From Mesorhizobium sp. M2A.F.Ca.ET.046.03.2.1 (GTDB taxonomy: Bacteria > Pseudomonadota > Alphaproteobacteria > Rhizobiales > Rhizobiaceae): DNA of 64,000 nt. This document shows positions 46,652 through 56,443 of this stretch, one piece after another. Position 1 is the stretch's first letter; each line of letters opens with the position of its first letter. The notes under the pieces were generated by a model. That model saw only the letters and a list, made by a program, of their open reading frames with translations, was not told the origin of the DNA and did not search any database. Location: NCBI RefSeq assembly GCF_003952425.1, contig NZ_CP034449.1:3782001-3846000 (forward strand). The letters are read 5' to 3'. Made by a program: the position numbers and the translations under genes.

Positions 46652-47503
46652 CTACTGCTTGCGCGCTTCCGGCGCCGGCACTTCCGGCGGCGGCAGCGGG
46701 ATCGAGATGCCTTCGCTGTCGAAGGCCTGCTTGGCGCGCTTGGTCATGTCGATTTGGGTCGAAAAATAGTCGGCGGCCGATGTCCAGTAGCGCAAGGTGA
46801 GCGAAACCGTCGCGTCGCCGACACTGGCGATGAAGGCGATCGGAGGGGGTTCGCGCCGGATGCGCCTTTCGGCGCCGGCGATGGCAAGCAGCGTCTTCTG
46901 CCCGCGGTCGATATCGTTCCACGAACCGATGCTCAAGGTCACGTCTGTGCGGCGCACGCCGTTGCGGTTGAAGTTGCGCACCGGCTGGTTCCACAAGGTC
47001 GAATTGGGCGCCAGTATGTAGACGCCCTCGGCGGTGCGCAGCTTGGTGGCGAAGAGGCCGATCTCCTCGACAGTGCCCGCAATCGCGCCGACCTCGACAT
47101 TCTCGCCGATGCGGAAGGGCCTGAGCGCCAGAAGCATGATGCCGGCGGCGATGTTCTGCAGCGTGCCCTGCAATGCCAGTCCGATGGCCAGGCCGGCGGC
47201 GCCGATCGCGGCGATGATGGAGGCCGTCTGCACGCCGAACTGGCCAAGCACCATGATGACGACAAGGATCAGGATAGCGTAGCGCACGACCTGGGAGAAG
47301 AAATGCCGCAAGGTCTCGTCGAAGCCGTGGATGTGGCCGAGGCCGGCATAGATCGAGCGTTCGGCAAGCCCGGCGACCAGATAGCCGACAACCAGCAGGA
47401 TCACGGCGCCGATGGCCGAGAAGGAGTAGGAAACGATCAAGGTGCTGAGCTGCGCGAGCCCGGCCTGGATGGTGATGAGGGCGCTTTGCGGGTCGGTGGG
47501 CAT
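46652..47503 (-). CDS. MscS-type small mechanosensitive channel
   Basis: The 283-residue protein has three N-terminal membrane helices, the third being the glycine/alanine-rich pore helix (IIAAIGAAGLAIGLALQGTLQNIAAGIMLL). A beta domain (FRIGENVEVGAIAGTVEEIGLFATKL) and a C-terminal alpha/beta domain follow. It opens on hypo-osmotic shock. I use ATG 47503; a GTG at 47572 would add 23 residues without a visible ribosome site. It converges on the MFS gene (5 bp gap). Confidence 0.92.
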   Translation of the reverse strand: MPTDPQSALITIQAGLAQLSTLIVSYSFSAIGAVILLVVGYLVAGLAERSIYAGLGHIHGFDETLRHFFSQVVRYAILILVVIMVLGQFGVQTASIIAAIGAAGLAIGLALQGTLQNIAAGIMLLALRPFRIGENVEVGAIAGTVEEIGLFATKLRTAEGVYILAPNSTLWNQPVRNFNRNGVRRTDVTLSIGSWNDIDRGQKTLLAIAGAERRIRREPPPIAFIASVGDATVSLTLRYWTSAADYFSTQIDMTKRAKQAFDSEGISIPLPPPEVPAPEARKQ

Positions 47504-47745
47504 GGCGGGGATCCCGTTGGTCGGTGCGCCGATAACCCACGCATCCGGGATCAGTTCCCGCTTTTCAGGCACTGCTAAAACAGCGGTCCGGACCAGGCGC
47601 GGCCGAGCAAAAGCGGCCGTCGTCTTGAAACTGCAATGGAACTCTGCCTATCTAAGTGGTGTCACCTGATTTGCATGGTGATTTGGTTGTTCTTGTTGGG
47701 AAAGGAAACACACTGAGAACAGCACTGCGGAAGAAGGCTGATATC

Positions 47746-48123
47746 ATGCCTTCGCCGGCCGGGATCAGCGGCAACGCCGCCGCGAGCCTCGCCATCGACA
47801 CAGTCCTTGCCAGTCTGGAAGACTCCAAGGCCGAAAACATCGTCTCAATCGACATCCAGGGAAAATCGAGCCTCGGCGACTATATGGTCATCGCCTCGGG
47901 CCGATCGCACCGTCATGTCTCGGCTGTCGCCGATCATCTCCTCAAGGCGCTGAAAGATGCCGGTCTCGGCAATGCGCGCGTCGAGGGGCTGGCCAGCGCC
48001 GACTGGGTCCTGATCGATTCGGGCGACATCATCGTCCATGTCTTCCGCCCCGAAGTCCGCGAATTCTACAATCTCGAAAAGATGTGGCAGGCGCCGGACC
48101 TCGAGGAAGAGACCTTGCACTGA
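47746..48123 (+). CDS. rsfS: Ribosome silencing factor
   Basis: The 125-residue RsfS binds L14 and blocks subunit joining in starved cells. The sequence IVSIDIQGKSSLGDYMVIASGRSHRHVSAVADHL...DWVLIDSGDIIVHVFRPEVREFYNLEKMW is diagnostic. ATG 47746 (AAGAAGG upstream) gives the usual length; GTG 47656 is possible. rlmH follows, as in many bacteria. Confidence 0.95.
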   Translation: MPSPAGISGNAAASLAIDTVLASLEDSKAENIVSIDIQGKSSLGDYMVIASGRSHRHVSAVADHLLKALKDAGLGNARVEGLASADWVLIDSGDIIVHVFRPEVREFYNLEKMWQAPDLEEETLH

Positions 48124-48185
48124 GCCTTGATCCGCGTGCCGTGAACCATCACGGTATGCGCTGAGACAAGCTCGCCGGGGCGAGG

Positions 48186-48668
48186 ATGAAGATCACCGTT
48201 CATGCCGTGGGCCGGATGAAGACCGGCCCCGAGAGAGAACTCGCCGACCGCTATTTCGAGCGCTTCGCCAAGAGCGGGCCCGCGGTCGGGCTGGAATTTG
48301 CCGGCATTGTCGAGGTCCCCGAAAGCCGCGGACAGAGCGCCGACGAGCGCCGCCGCGAGGAAGCCCAGAAGCTGCAGGGCCTGTTGCAGGCCGGAACTGT
48401 CCTCATCCTGCTTGATGAGCGCGGCAAGTCGCTTTCGTCGGAGGACCTTGCCGCCCGCATCGGCCAGTTGCGCGACGGCGGCCGCAAGTCGCTGGTCGTC
48501 GCCATTGGCGGCGCCGATGGCCATGACAAATCCTTACGCGAGCAGGCGGACCTGGTGCTGTCGTTCGGCGCGCTGACCTGGCCGCATCAGTTGGTGCGCG
48601 TGATGCTGGGCGAGCAGCTCTACCGGATCGGGACGATCCTGGCGGGTCATCCCTATCATCGGTCGTGA
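48186..48668 (+). CDS. rlmH: 23S rRNA (pseudouridine1915-N3)-methyltransferase
   Basis: The 160-residue SPOUT methyltransferase modifies helix 69 of 23S rRNA. LLDERGKSLSSEDLA, VVAIGGADGHD and the C-terminal knot LTWPHQLVRVMLGEQLYRIGTILAGHPYHR are the family marks. It is normal length and lies 62 bp after rsfS. Confidence 0.97.
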   Translation: MKITVHAVGRMKTGPERELADRYFERFAKSGPAVGLEFAGIVEVPESRGQSADERRREEAQKLQGLLQAGTVLILLDERGKSLSSEDLAARIGQLRDGGRKSLVVAIGGADGHDKSLREQADLVLSFGALTWPHQLVRVMLGEQLYRIGTILAGHPYHRS

Positions 48669-48812
48669 ATGGCGCTTGCCATCTCCAAAAGCTGGGGATT
48701 GCTTATCCCGGCTCGGATTTTCGCCTCAAAGGCTGAACATCACTGCTGGAGTAGGGCGCTTCCAACATGGTTGATGGTTCGTTAACGAAGCGGCGGATAG
48801 GTTAGGGGCCTG

Positions 48813-50147
48813 ATGTCTGAAGGCTGGTACCCGATCATACGCGCCTGGCGCAGCCGCTGCGGCTTGACCCTTGTCGCCGCCGTGGTCGCGCTCGGGCCGG
48901 TCCGGGCGACCGAGAACACGCTGGACGCGGCGCCGGATCCCGATCAGAGCCGGACCGAATACGAGCAGGTCTCCAAGGAGATCACGCTGTCATCGGAGCG
49001 GCTGGCCAAGCTCGCCGCCGACATCGCCTCGGTGCGCAAGGATTATGCCTCGATCACCGCGGCGCTGATTCAGTCGGCTATGACGGAGCAGAAGCTTGGC
49101 CAGGACATCGAGGACATCGGCGCCAAGCTCGAAGGGCTGAAGGACGAGGAACAGAAGCTGCGCGCTTCACTCATGGCCCGGCGCGACGTGCTGGCCGAAG
49201 TGCTCGGCGCGCTGCAGCGCATGGGGCTCAATCCGCCGCCGGCGATCCTGGTCAAGCCGGAAGACGCGCTGTCGTCGGTGCGCAGCGCCATCCTGCTCGG
49301 CGCCGTGGTGCCGGAACTGCGCCAGCAGACCGACCGGCTGATGGCCGATCTCAAGGAGCAGACGCGGGTGACGGCCTCGATCGAGGCGGAACGGGCGCGG
49401 CTCACCGCCGCCGTCACGGACCAGACGGCGGAGAAGAAGCGGCTCACCATGCTGCTCGAGGCCAAGAAGAAGCTGCAGGCCGATACCCAGACCGCGATGG
49501 CGGCCGAGCAACGGCACTCGCAGGAGCTGGCGGCGAAGGCGAGCAGCCTCAAGGACCTGATCGCTTCGCTCGAAGCCGACAAGGCGCGCAAGGCGCAGGA
49601 CCAGGCCAAGGCGGGCGAGCGGAAATCGACCGACAGCGACACGATGGCCTCGACGACCGAGCTCGCCGCGTTGCCGGTGCCGGAGGCCAACCGCCTCACG
49701 GGGTCGGCGCCGTTTTCAGCCTTGCAAGGCCAGATCGCGCTGCCGGTCATCGGCAAGATCAAGCGGCGTTTCGGCACCGACGATGGCAATGGCGCGGCGA
49801 TGCAGGGCGACATGGTTGCGACACAATCGGGGGCCATCGTCACCGCACCGGCGGATGGAAACGTGCTTTATGCGGGGCCGTTTCGCAGCTACGGTCAACT
49901 CTTGATCCTCAATGCGGGCGATGGGTATCATGTCGTCCTGGCGGGGATGAGCAGAATCAGCGTCGCGACCGGACAGTCGGTGCTCGCAGGAGAGCCGATC
50001 GGCGCGATGGGAGAGGCCCGGGTGGCAAGCACCTCGGCCTCGCGGAATGAAAATTCGGCGTCGGAACTCTATGTCGAGTTCCGCAAGGATGGAAAACCCG
50101 TCGATCCGGCCCCATGGTGGGCGGATCGATTCTCTGGAAGGACGTGA
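48813..50147 (+). CDS. EnvC-like murein hydrolase activator with degenerate LytM domain
   Basis: The 444-residue exported protein has a signal sequence (to about residue 33), a long coiled coil (about 45-265, many KLA/EEQKL/AEK heptads) and a C-terminal LytM/M23 domain (about 305-440). The zinc ligands of active M23 enzymes are replaced: the HxGxD region reads GDMVATQSG and the usual HxH reads YHVVLAG. It therefore probably activates amidases at the division site, as EnvC does, rather than cutting peptidoglycan. It ends 1 bp before ctpA. Confidence 0.87.
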   Translation: MSEGWYPIIRAWRSRCGLTLVAAVVALGPVRATENTLDAAPDPDQSRTEYEQVSKEITLSSERLAKLAADIASVRKDYASITAALIQSAMTEQKLGQDIEDIGAKLEGLKDEEQKLRASLMARRDVLAEVLGALQRMGLNPPPAILVKPEDALSSVRSAILLGAVVPELRQQTDRLMADLKEQTRVTASIEAERARLTAAVTDQTAEKKRLTMLLEAKKKLQADTQTAMAAEQRHSQELAAKASSLKDLIASLEADKARKAQDQAKAGERKSTDSDTMASTTELAALPVPEANRLTGSAPFSALQGQIALPVIGKIKRRFGTDDGNGAAMQGDMVATQSGAIVTAPADGNVLYAGPFRSYGQLLILNAGDGYHVVLAGMSRISVATGQSVLAGEPIGAMGEARVASTSASRNENSASELYVEFRKDGKPVDPAPWWADRFSGRT

Positions 50148-50148
50148 A

Positions 50149-51480
50149 ATGATGCGGAAACTGTCGCTTCTGTTTGCCGGCGCGCTGATGGGCGCATCGG
50201 CAATGAGCCTGGTCTACGGCACACCGGGTTCGGCGGCGAATGCTGCGGGTTCGGAAACCTACAAGCAGCTGGCGATCTTCGGCGACATCTTCGAGCGCGT
50301 GCGCGCGAACTATGTGACGCCGCCGGACGACAAGTCGCTGGTCGAGAACGCCATCAACGGCATGCTGGCCTCGCTTGACCCGCACTCCTCCTACATGAAT
50401 GCCGAGCAGGCGCAGGACATGCGCGTGCAGACCAAGGGCGAGTTCGGCGGCCTCGGCATCGAGGTCACCATGGAGAACGACCTGGTCAAGGTGATCACGC
50501 CGATCGACGACACGCCGGCCGCCAAGGCGGGCGTGCTTGCCGGCGACTATATCGCCAAGATCGACGGCGAAGAGGTTCGCGGCCTGACCCTCAATGACGC
50601 GGTCGAGAAGATGCGCGGGCCGGTCAACACGCCGATCAAGCTCACCATTCTGCGCCAGGGCGCCGACAAGCCGATCGAGCTGACGGTGGTGCGCGACATC
50701 ATCAAGGTCAAGGCGGTGAAGTACCGGGTCGAGAACGACATCGGCTACATGAAGATCACCTCCTTCACCGAAAAGACCTATGACGATCTCGAGAACGCCA
50801 TCGAGAACATCAAGAAGCAGGTGCCGAACGACAAGCTGAAGGGCTATGTGCTCGATCTGCGCCTCAATCCGGGCGGCCTGCTCGACCAGGCGGTGAGCGT
50901 CTCGGACGCCTTCCTTAAGCGCGGTGAGATCGTTTCGACGCGCGGCCGCGATCCGAAGGACGTCACCCGCTTCGACGCCAAGCCGAAGCAGGTCGACGAC
51001 ATCAACGGCAAGCCGATGATCGTGCTGGTCAATGGCGGTTCGGCGAGCGCCTCGGAAATCGTCGCCGGCGCGCTGCAGGATCTGCGCCGCGTCACGGTGG
51101 TCGGCACGCAGTCCTTCGGCAAAGGCTCGGTGCAGACCATCATCCCGCTCGGCGAGAATGGCGCGCTCAGGCTGACGACCGCGCTCTATTACACACCGTC
51201 GGGCAAGTCGATCCAGGGCAAGGGCATCACGCCCGACATCAAGGTCGACCAGCCGCTGCCGCCGGATCTGCAGGGCCGCGACCTGACCCGTGGCGAATCC
51301 GACCTCAAGGGCCACATCAAGGGCGCCGACGAGAGCTCGACCGGTTCTGGCTCGGCCGCCTATGTGCCGCCGGATCCGAAGGATGATCTGCAGCTGATCT
51401 ATGCCGAGCAGCTGCTGCGCGGCGAGAAGACCGACCCGGCCTTCCCGCCGAACCCGGACAAGGCCGTGCTGAACCAATAA
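50149..51480 (+). CDS. ctpA: C-terminal processing peptidase, S41 family
   Basis: The 443-residue periplasmic protease has a signal peptide (MMRKLSLLFAGALMGASAMSLVYG), a PDZ domain (about 90-170) and the S41 catalytic core with NGGSASASE (Ser near 298-302) and SFGKGSVQ (Lys325). These enzymes trim C-termini of envelope proteins and peptidoglycan hydrolases; pairing with an EnvC-like gene fits a cell-wall role. The tail (SSTGSGSAAYVPPDP...) is variable. GGAAGG lies nine bases before the ATG. Confidence 0.94.
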   Translation: MMRKLSLLFAGALMGASAMSLVYGTPGSAANAAGSETYKQLAIFGDIFERVRANYVTPPDDKSLVENAINGMLASLDPHSSYMNAEQAQDMRVQTKGEFGGLGIEVTMENDLVKVITPIDDTPAAKAGVLAGDYIAKIDGEEVRGLTLNDAVEKMRGPVNTPIKLTILRQGADKPIELTVVRDIIKVKAVKYRVENDIGYMKITSFTEKTYDDLENAIENIKKQVPNDKLKGYVLDLRLNPGGLLDQAVSVSDAFLKRGEIVSTRGRDPKDVTRFDAKPKQVDDINGKPMIVLVNGGSASASEIVAGALQDLRRVTVVGTQSFGKGSVQTIIPLGENGALRLTTALYYTPSGKSIQGKGITPDIKVDQPLPPDLQGRDLTRGESDLKGHIKGADESSTGSGSAAYVPPDPKDDLQLIYAEQLLRGEKTDPAFPPNPDKAVLNQ

Positions 51481-51658
51481 GGCCGCCACGGCCGGGGCAA
51501 GGCTCTGGCCGGCTCAGCGAAGCAATGCAATGCTGCCGGGACCGCGAGGTTCCGGCGGTTTGATTCGGGGACCGCGGTTGGGGCGCCACGCGTCTGGGGT
51601 ATCGCGCCGAATTGCGCAGGATTTCACGTTTAACGTGACCGCGTGTTGGGAACTTAAC

Positions 51659-52849
51659 TTGGCAGAAATCGGCAAGGATATCGAACGCCCGCTTGGACAG
51701 AAGCTCCAGCCCAAGCGGCGTGCTTCTCGCGGCATCAGCGGCGGCACGCTTGCCGCTGTGCTGGCCGTGCTTGCCGTGATCGGCGTTTCCGGCGCGATCG
51801 CATTGCGCGACAAGCCGTTCCGTAAACCGCAAGACGTGGCGGTTTCCACGCCGAAGGTTGTCGCGGCCCCCACCACACCCGCGCCGCCTGCCGCACCGGC
51901 TCCGGTTGCGGCCGCGACGCCGCAGGCCAGCACCCCGATGAAGAGCGGCGGGCCGCAGATCATCCACGTCCAGACCGAGGAGGGCGACAGCCCGCCGAAA
52001 GCGGCGATCGTCATCCGCGATCCCTCGACGCTCGGCCAGAACCTCAAGGTCGCCCACATCCCGGACCGGGCTTTGATCGAGGCCAGCGAGACCGGTCCGC
52101 TGCCGATGCGCTCCGCCGATGGCAGGCGGCCCTTCGACGTCTATGCGCGGCCGTGGTCGGGCGCGCGTGGCGCACGGGTGGCGATCGTCATCGGCGGGCT
52201 CGCCGTCTCGCAGACCGGCACGCAGGCCGCGATCGCCAAGCTGCCGGCCGAGGTGACGCTGGCCTTCGCGCCGCAAGGCAACAGCATCGGCCGCTGGATG
52301 CAGGCGGCGAGGCAGAGCGGGCATGAGATCGTCATGCAGGTGCCGCTAGAGCCGTTCGATTATCCCAACGTCAATCCCGGCCGCAACACGCTGACGGTGT
52401 CGGCCAGCGCGGACGAAAACCTGAAGAGCCTGCATTGGGCGCTGTCCAGGACCACGAACTATACCGGGGTCATGAACTATATGGGGGCGCGCTTCTCGGC
52501 CGACGCCTCGGCGATGGAGCCTTTCATGGCCGAGCTCGGCAAGCGGGGGCTGGCCTATATCGACGACGGCTCATCCTCGCGCAGCGTCGCCCCTGACCTG
52601 GCGCTGAAGGACGGCGTGCCGTTCGTCGCCGGCGACATGGCGATCGATGCCGTGCAGGACCGCGGCGAAATCCTGAAGAAGCTCGACAGTCTCGAAGCCA
52701 CGGCGCGGGCCAAGGGCAGCGCAGTCGGCATCGGTTCGGCCTTCGACATCACCGTCGACACGGTTACGTCCTGGATCACTGAGGCGAAGAAGCGCGGCAT
52801 CGAGATCGTGCCGATCTCGGCGGTGGCCATAGATCCGCAAAAGGGCTAA
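51659..52849 (+). CDS. Divergent polysaccharide deacetylase family protein
   Basis: The 396-residue protein has an N-terminal membrane anchor (ISGGTLAAVLAVLAVIGVSGAIAL), a Pro/Ala-rich linker and a C-terminal NodB-like barrel (about 170-390; RVAIVIGGLAVSQTGT, LAFAPQGNSIGRWMQAARQSGHEIVMQVPLEP). This is the family of YibQ-like putative deacetylases, often downstream of ctpA. I use the TTG at 51659 (LAEIGKDIERPLGQK), since homologues begin with this sequence; the frame is open further upstream. The substrate is unknown. Confidence 0.85.
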   Translation: MAEIGKDIERPLGQKLQPKRRASRGISGGTLAAVLAVLAVIGVSGAIALRDKPFRKPQDVAVSTPKVVAAPTTPAPPAAPAPVAAATPQASTPMKSGGPQIIHVQTEEGDSPPKAAIVIRDPSTLGQNLKVAHIPDRALIEASETGPLPMRSADGRRPFDVYARPWSGARGARVAIVIGGLAVSQTGTQAAIAKLPAEVTLAFAPQGNSIGRWMQAARQSGHEIVMQVPLEPFDYPNVNPGRNTLTVSASADENLKSLHWALSRTTNYTGVMNYMGARFSADASAMEPFMAELGKRGLAYIDDGSSSRSVAPDLALKDGVPFVAGDMAIDAVQDRGEILKKLDSLEATARAKGSAVGIGSAFDITVDTVTSWITEAKKRGIEIVPISAVAIDPQKG

Positions 52850-52900
52850 CGCTACCCGCCTCGCCGCACTCAATCCTCGAGACCGCTGGAACGCTGACCC

Positions 52901-53416
52901 ATGGCCAAGACGATCGATCCCGAAACGCTGCCTTATCGTCCCTGCGTCGGGCTGATGATCCTCAACAAGGCCGGCCTGGTCTGGGTCGGGCACCGCATCG
53001 CCGAGCCGGACAGCGAGTTTGCCGGCACCACGCAGCTCTGGCAGATGCCGCAAGGTGGCATCGACAAGGGCGAGGAGCCGATCGAGGCCGCGGGCCGCGA
53101 ACTCTATGAGGAAACCGGCATGCGCAGCGTGTCGCTGCTTGCCGAGGCGCCGCACTGGATCAATTACGACCTGCCGCCGCATCTGGTCGGCGTCGCCTTC
53201 AAGGGCCGCTATCGTGGCCAGACGCAGAAATGGTTCGCCTACCGCTTCGAGGGCGATGAGAGCGAGATCGCAATCAATCCGCCGCCCGGCGGCCACACGG
53301 CCGAATTCGACGAATGGGCCTGGCGGCCGATGCGCGAGCTGCCCGAGCTGATCGTACCGTTCAAGCGCAAGGTCTATGAGCAGGTTGTGGAGGCATTCCA
53401 GCATCTTGTTCGCTAG
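52901..53416 (+). CDS. rppH: RNA pyrophosphohydrolase (Nudix)
   Basis: The 171-residue Nudix enzyme removes pyrophosphate from 5' triphosphate RNA and so starts mRNA decay. The Nudix box [20 protein letters not shown] is complete, preceded by [10 protein letters not shown], and [21 protein letters not shown] is typical of alphaproteobacterial RppH/IalA. The gene is complete and separated by 51 bp from the deacetylase gene. Confidence 0.96.
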   Translation: MAKTIDPETLPYRPCVGLMILNKAGLVWVGHRIAEPDSEFAGTTQLWQMPQGGIDKGEEPIEAAGRELYEETGMRSVSLLAEAPHWINYDLPPHLVGVAFKGRYRGQTQKWFAYRFEGDESEIAINPPPGGHTAEFDEWAWRPMRELPELIVPFKRKVYEQVVEAFQHLVR

Positions 53417-53542
53417 ACGTGGCAGGCTAAGTTCGGCAAGCGAAGAGGTTGGCACCGTAGTCGAGATCATGCTTTGTTGATGCTGATGTGCTGCATGCAA
53501 AGAGGCAAACATGAACGACGCGCGGCAAGCGCACTTTAGCGA

Positions 53543-53738
53543 AGCGTCGGCGCTGCCCCTCATCGCCCTGCCGGGCACTTCTCCCCGTATAGTGACGGGG
53601 AGAAGGGGCTGGCCGCAGCCTCGGCGCGCTTCTTGCGATGTTGGTGATTGGCGAAATCGGCAGCGACAGCGCCCCTCTCCCGTCACTATACGGGGAGAGG
53701 ATGCCGGCAGGCAGGTGAGGGGCAGCGCCAGCGTCCAA
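53543..53738. repeat. Nested inverted-repeat element between rppH and alr
   Basis: Outer arms (about 53543-53576 and 53703-53738, sharing GGCGCTGCCCCTCA and its complement) enclose two hairpins: CTTCTCCCCGT/ACGGGGAGAAG near 53579-53606 and CCTCTCCCGT/ACGGGGAGAGG near 53676-53702. The hairpin loops (ATAGTG and CACTAT) are complementary too. The whole 196 bp can fold into one cruciform. It is probably a non-autonomous repeated element. Confidence 0.75.
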
Positions 53739-53787
53739 AGTCGTGCGTCGCCGCAACAATTGCAAACCGCCTGCGACGATTGCCTTG

Positions 53788-54936
53788 ATGAGTGATGCCG
53801 AAGTGACTTCGCTGCAAACAGTCGCTGCCAATGGTTCGACGGTCAGCGAGGCGGCCGCCGGCGCGATCCTGACGATCGACCTCGGCGCCATCCGGGAAAA
53901 CTATCGCCGGTTGAAGGCGCGGCTGGGCGGCGTTCGCTGCGCCGGCGTGCTCAAGGCAGACGGCTATGGACTTGGCGCCGCCCAAGTGGCCGAGGCGCTG
54001 GCGAAAGAGGGCTGCGACATCTTCTTCGTCGCGCTGCCCGACGAGGGCATCGCGCTGCGCAACGCGATCGGGCCCGGACCTGACATCTTCGTGCTGAACG
54101 GACTGCCTCCGGGTTCGGAACCGGAAGCGCAAGCGGCCGGACTTTGCCCGGTCGTCAACAGCGCCATCCAGCTGAAGGCCTGGCGCCAGGCCGCGCGGAG
54201 CGCGGGCCGGAGCCTGCCTGCCGCCATCCAGGTCGATAGCGGCATGGCCCGGCTCGGCATGGCGCCGACGGACGTCGAGGCGGTCGCGGGCGAGGCCGGC
54301 GCCTTCGACGGCATCGACATCCGTTTCGTGATGAGCCATCTCGCCCGCGCCGACGAGCCCCAACAGGCGGCCAACGAGAAGCAGCGGCACGAATTCGACC
54401 GATTGCGCAAGATGCTGCCCGCGGCGCCCGCCTCCCTGGCCAACTCGTCGGGCATCTTTCTCGGACCTGCCTATCATTACGATCTCGCCCGTCCCGGAGC
54501 CGCGCTCTACGGCGTCAACCCGACACCCCACGAAGCCAATCCGATGCTGCCGGTGATAAGGCTGGAAGCCAAGGTGGCGCAAACGCGTGAGATCGGCGCC
54601 GGCACAGGCATCGGCTATGGCCACACCCACCAGGCGGACGGGCCGCTCAGGCTGGCGACCATTTCGCTGGGCTATGGCGACGGCTGGCACCGGCGCGCCG
54701 CCTCGGCCGCCTGGTTCGAGGGCGTGCGTTTGCCCTTCGTCGGGCGCGTGTCGATGGATTCGATCATCCTCGACATTTCGGCGCTTCCGGCAGGCAGGCT
54801 CGGCGAGGGCGACCTCGTCGAGCTCATCGGCCCCTCGCAAAGCGTCGACGACGCGGCCGGCCACGCCGGCACCATCGGCTACGAGATACTGACCAGCCTG
54901 GGCACGCGCTTTCACCGCCGCTACGTCGGCGCCTGA
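53788..54936 (+). CDS. alr: Alanine racemase
   Basis: The 382-residue PLP enzyme interconverts L- and D-alanine. The PLP lysine is Lys56 in GVLKADGYGLG. Other family segments are VDSGMARLGM, FVMSHLARAD, YDLARPGAALYG, ISLGYGDGWHR and GRVSMDSIILD. ATG 53788 gives the normal length; the frame opens at 53743. dadA follows after 88 bp, so the pair probably serves D-alanine catabolism as well as peptidoglycan supply. Confidence 0.95.
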   Translation: MSDAEVTSLQTVAANGSTVSEAAAGAILTIDLGAIRENYRRLKARLGGVRCAGVLKADGYGLGAAQVAEALAKEGCDIFFVALPDEGIALRNAIGPGPDIFVLNGLPPGSEPEAQAAGLCPVVNSAIQLKAWRQAARSAGRSLPAAIQVDSGMARLGMAPTDVEAVAGEAGAFDGIDIRFVMSHLARADEPQQAANEKQRHEFDRLRKMLPAAPASLANSSGIFLGPAYHYDLARPGAALYGVNPTPHEANPMLPVIRLEAKVAQTREIGAGTGIGYGHTHQADGPLRLATISLGYGDGWHRRAASAAWFEGVRLPFVGRVSMDSIILDISALPAGRLGEGDLVELIGPSQSVDDAAGHAGTIGYEILTSLGTRFHRRYVGA

Positions 54937-55024
54937 CCACGCCCCTTGGCGGGCGCCGCAAAATCCGGCACACAGATGAACGAGCCACAGCGCCTCCGCG
55001 TGCACGGCCCTTGAGGGAGATAGA

Positions 55025-56287
55025 ATGAAAGTCATCGTGCTGGGCGGCGGCGTGATCGGGGTCACCACCGCCTACTTCCTCACCGAGGCCGGCCATGAAG
55101 TGACCGTCTACGATCGCCAGCCGGGGCCGGCGCTCGAAACCAGCTTCGCCAATGCCGGCGAAGTGTCGCCGGGCTATGCCTCGCCCTGGGCCGGGCCGGG
55201 CGTTCCGATCAAAGCCGTCAAATGGCTGTTGATGAAATACGGCCCGCTGGTGGTGCGGCCGGCGTTCGACCCGAATATGTGGACCTGGCTGCTGAAGATG
55301 CTGCGCAACTGCACGGCCGGGCGCTATGCGCTCAACAAGTCGCGCATGGTGCCGCTTGCCGAATACAGTCGCGACACGCTGAAGGCACTGCGCGAGGCGA
55401 CCGGCATCACCTACGACGAACGGGCCAAAGGCACGCTGCAGCTCTTCCGCAAGCAGAAGCAGCTCGACGGCACCGGCGGCGACGTCGAGGTGCTGAAGAA
55501 ATACGGCGTGCCCTACGAGATCCTCGACCGCGACGGCTGTGTCGCCGCCGAACCGGCGCTCGCCGCCGTGCGCGACAAACTCGTCGGCGGCCTCAGGCTT
55601 CCGGGCGACGAGACCGGCGATTGCAAGATGTTCACCGACAAGCTTGCTGAGCTCTGCGTGGCGCGGGGCGTGACCTTCGAATACGGCTCGACCATCCGGA
55701 AAGTCGTCAGGAACCGGAACCGCCTCACCAATGTGCTCACCGACAGCGGATGGAAATCCGCCGACGCCTTCGTGATGGCGCTGGGCAGCTATTCGGCGCA
55801 ATTCATGCGCAAGCTGGGACGACCCATTCCGGTCTATCCGGTCAAGGGCTATTCGATCACCGTGCCGATCACCAATGCCGAGGCCGCGCCGGTGTCGACC
55901 GTGATGGACGAGACCTACAAGGTGGCGATCACCCGGCTCGGCGACCGCATCCGCGTCGGCGGTACGGCGGAGATTTCGGGCTATGATCTTCGCCTGCATG
56001 AATCGCGCCGCCGCACGCTCGAACACTCGGTCGTCGATCTTTTCCCCGGCGGCGGCGATCTCAAGGCGGCGAGCTTCTGGTGCGGCTTGCGGCCGATGAC
56101 GCCGGACGGACCGCCCTTGGTCGGACTGAGCGAGGTCGCCAATCTCTATCTCAACACCGGCCACGGCACGCTCGGCTGGACCATGGCCTGCGGCTCGGCC
56201 AAGGTGCTGGCCGACATCATGTCCAACCGGGTCCCGGAGATCAACGCGCGCGATCTGAGCCCAGAGCGGTATCTGAAGCCTATTTAA
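55025..56287 (+). CDS. dadA: D-amino-acid dehydrogenase small subunit
   Basis: The 420-residue FAD enzyme oxidises D-alanine to pyruvate and ammonia, passing electrons to the membrane. [29 protein letters not shown] is the FAD-binding start, and [26 protein letters not shown] and [15 protein letters not shown] are DadA marks. AGGGAGA precedes the ATG. A palindromic element begins at its stop codon. Confidence 0.95.
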   Translation: MKVIVLGGGVIGVTTAYFLTEAGHEVTVYDRQPGPALETSFANAGEVSPGYASPWAGPGVPIKAVKWLLMKYGPLVVRPAFDPNMWTWLLKMLRNCTAGRYALNKSRMVPLAEYSRDTLKALREATGITYDERAKGTLQLFRKQKQLDGTGGDVEVLKKYGVPYEILDRDGCVAAEPALAAVRDKLVGGLRLPGDETGDCKMFTDKLAELCVARGVTFEYGSTIRKVVRNRNRLTNVLTDSGWKSADAFVMALGSYSAQFMRKLGRPIPVYPVKGYSITVPITNAEAAPVSTVMDETYKVAITRLGDRIRVGGTAEISGYDLRLHESRRRTLEHSVVDLFPGGGDLKAASFWCGLRPMTPDGPPLVGLSEVANLYLNTGHGTLGWTMACGSAKVLADIMSNRVPEINARDLSPERYLKPI

Positions 56288-56430
56288 AGGTGTGCTGATA
56301 TTCAGGTGAGACCCGTCTGCGAATGACGGCTTTCTGCGCTTCCGGTGCTCACGTACTTTAAGTACGCTCCGCTCCGGTTCTCGAAATCCGCCATTCTCGA
56401 CTCGGCCTGACCTGAATCTCAGCACACCTT
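56287..56430. repeat. Palindromic repeat element after dadA
   Basis: The ends AAGGTGTGCTGA...TTCAGGT and ACCTGAA...TCAGCACACCTT are inverted, and the centre holds CGTACTTTAAGTACG. The 144-bp element begins at the last base of the dadA stop and separates it from the convergent PLD-like gene. It may also act as a bidirectional terminator. Confidence 0.85.
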
Positions 56431-56443
56431 AGTCGAGCGGCGT

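Noticed and set aside
44034..47540. Very long open frame (1,168 codons) on the minus strand
   Set aside because: It runs antisense to proA, nadD and the MFS gene. Its translation is Arg/Gly/His/Asp-rich low complexity, as expected for an antisense shadow in GC-rich DNA.
49957..51489. 510-codon minus-strand frame opposite ctpA
   Set aside because: Arg/Leu/His-rich shadow; ctpA has clear S41 and PDZ motifs.
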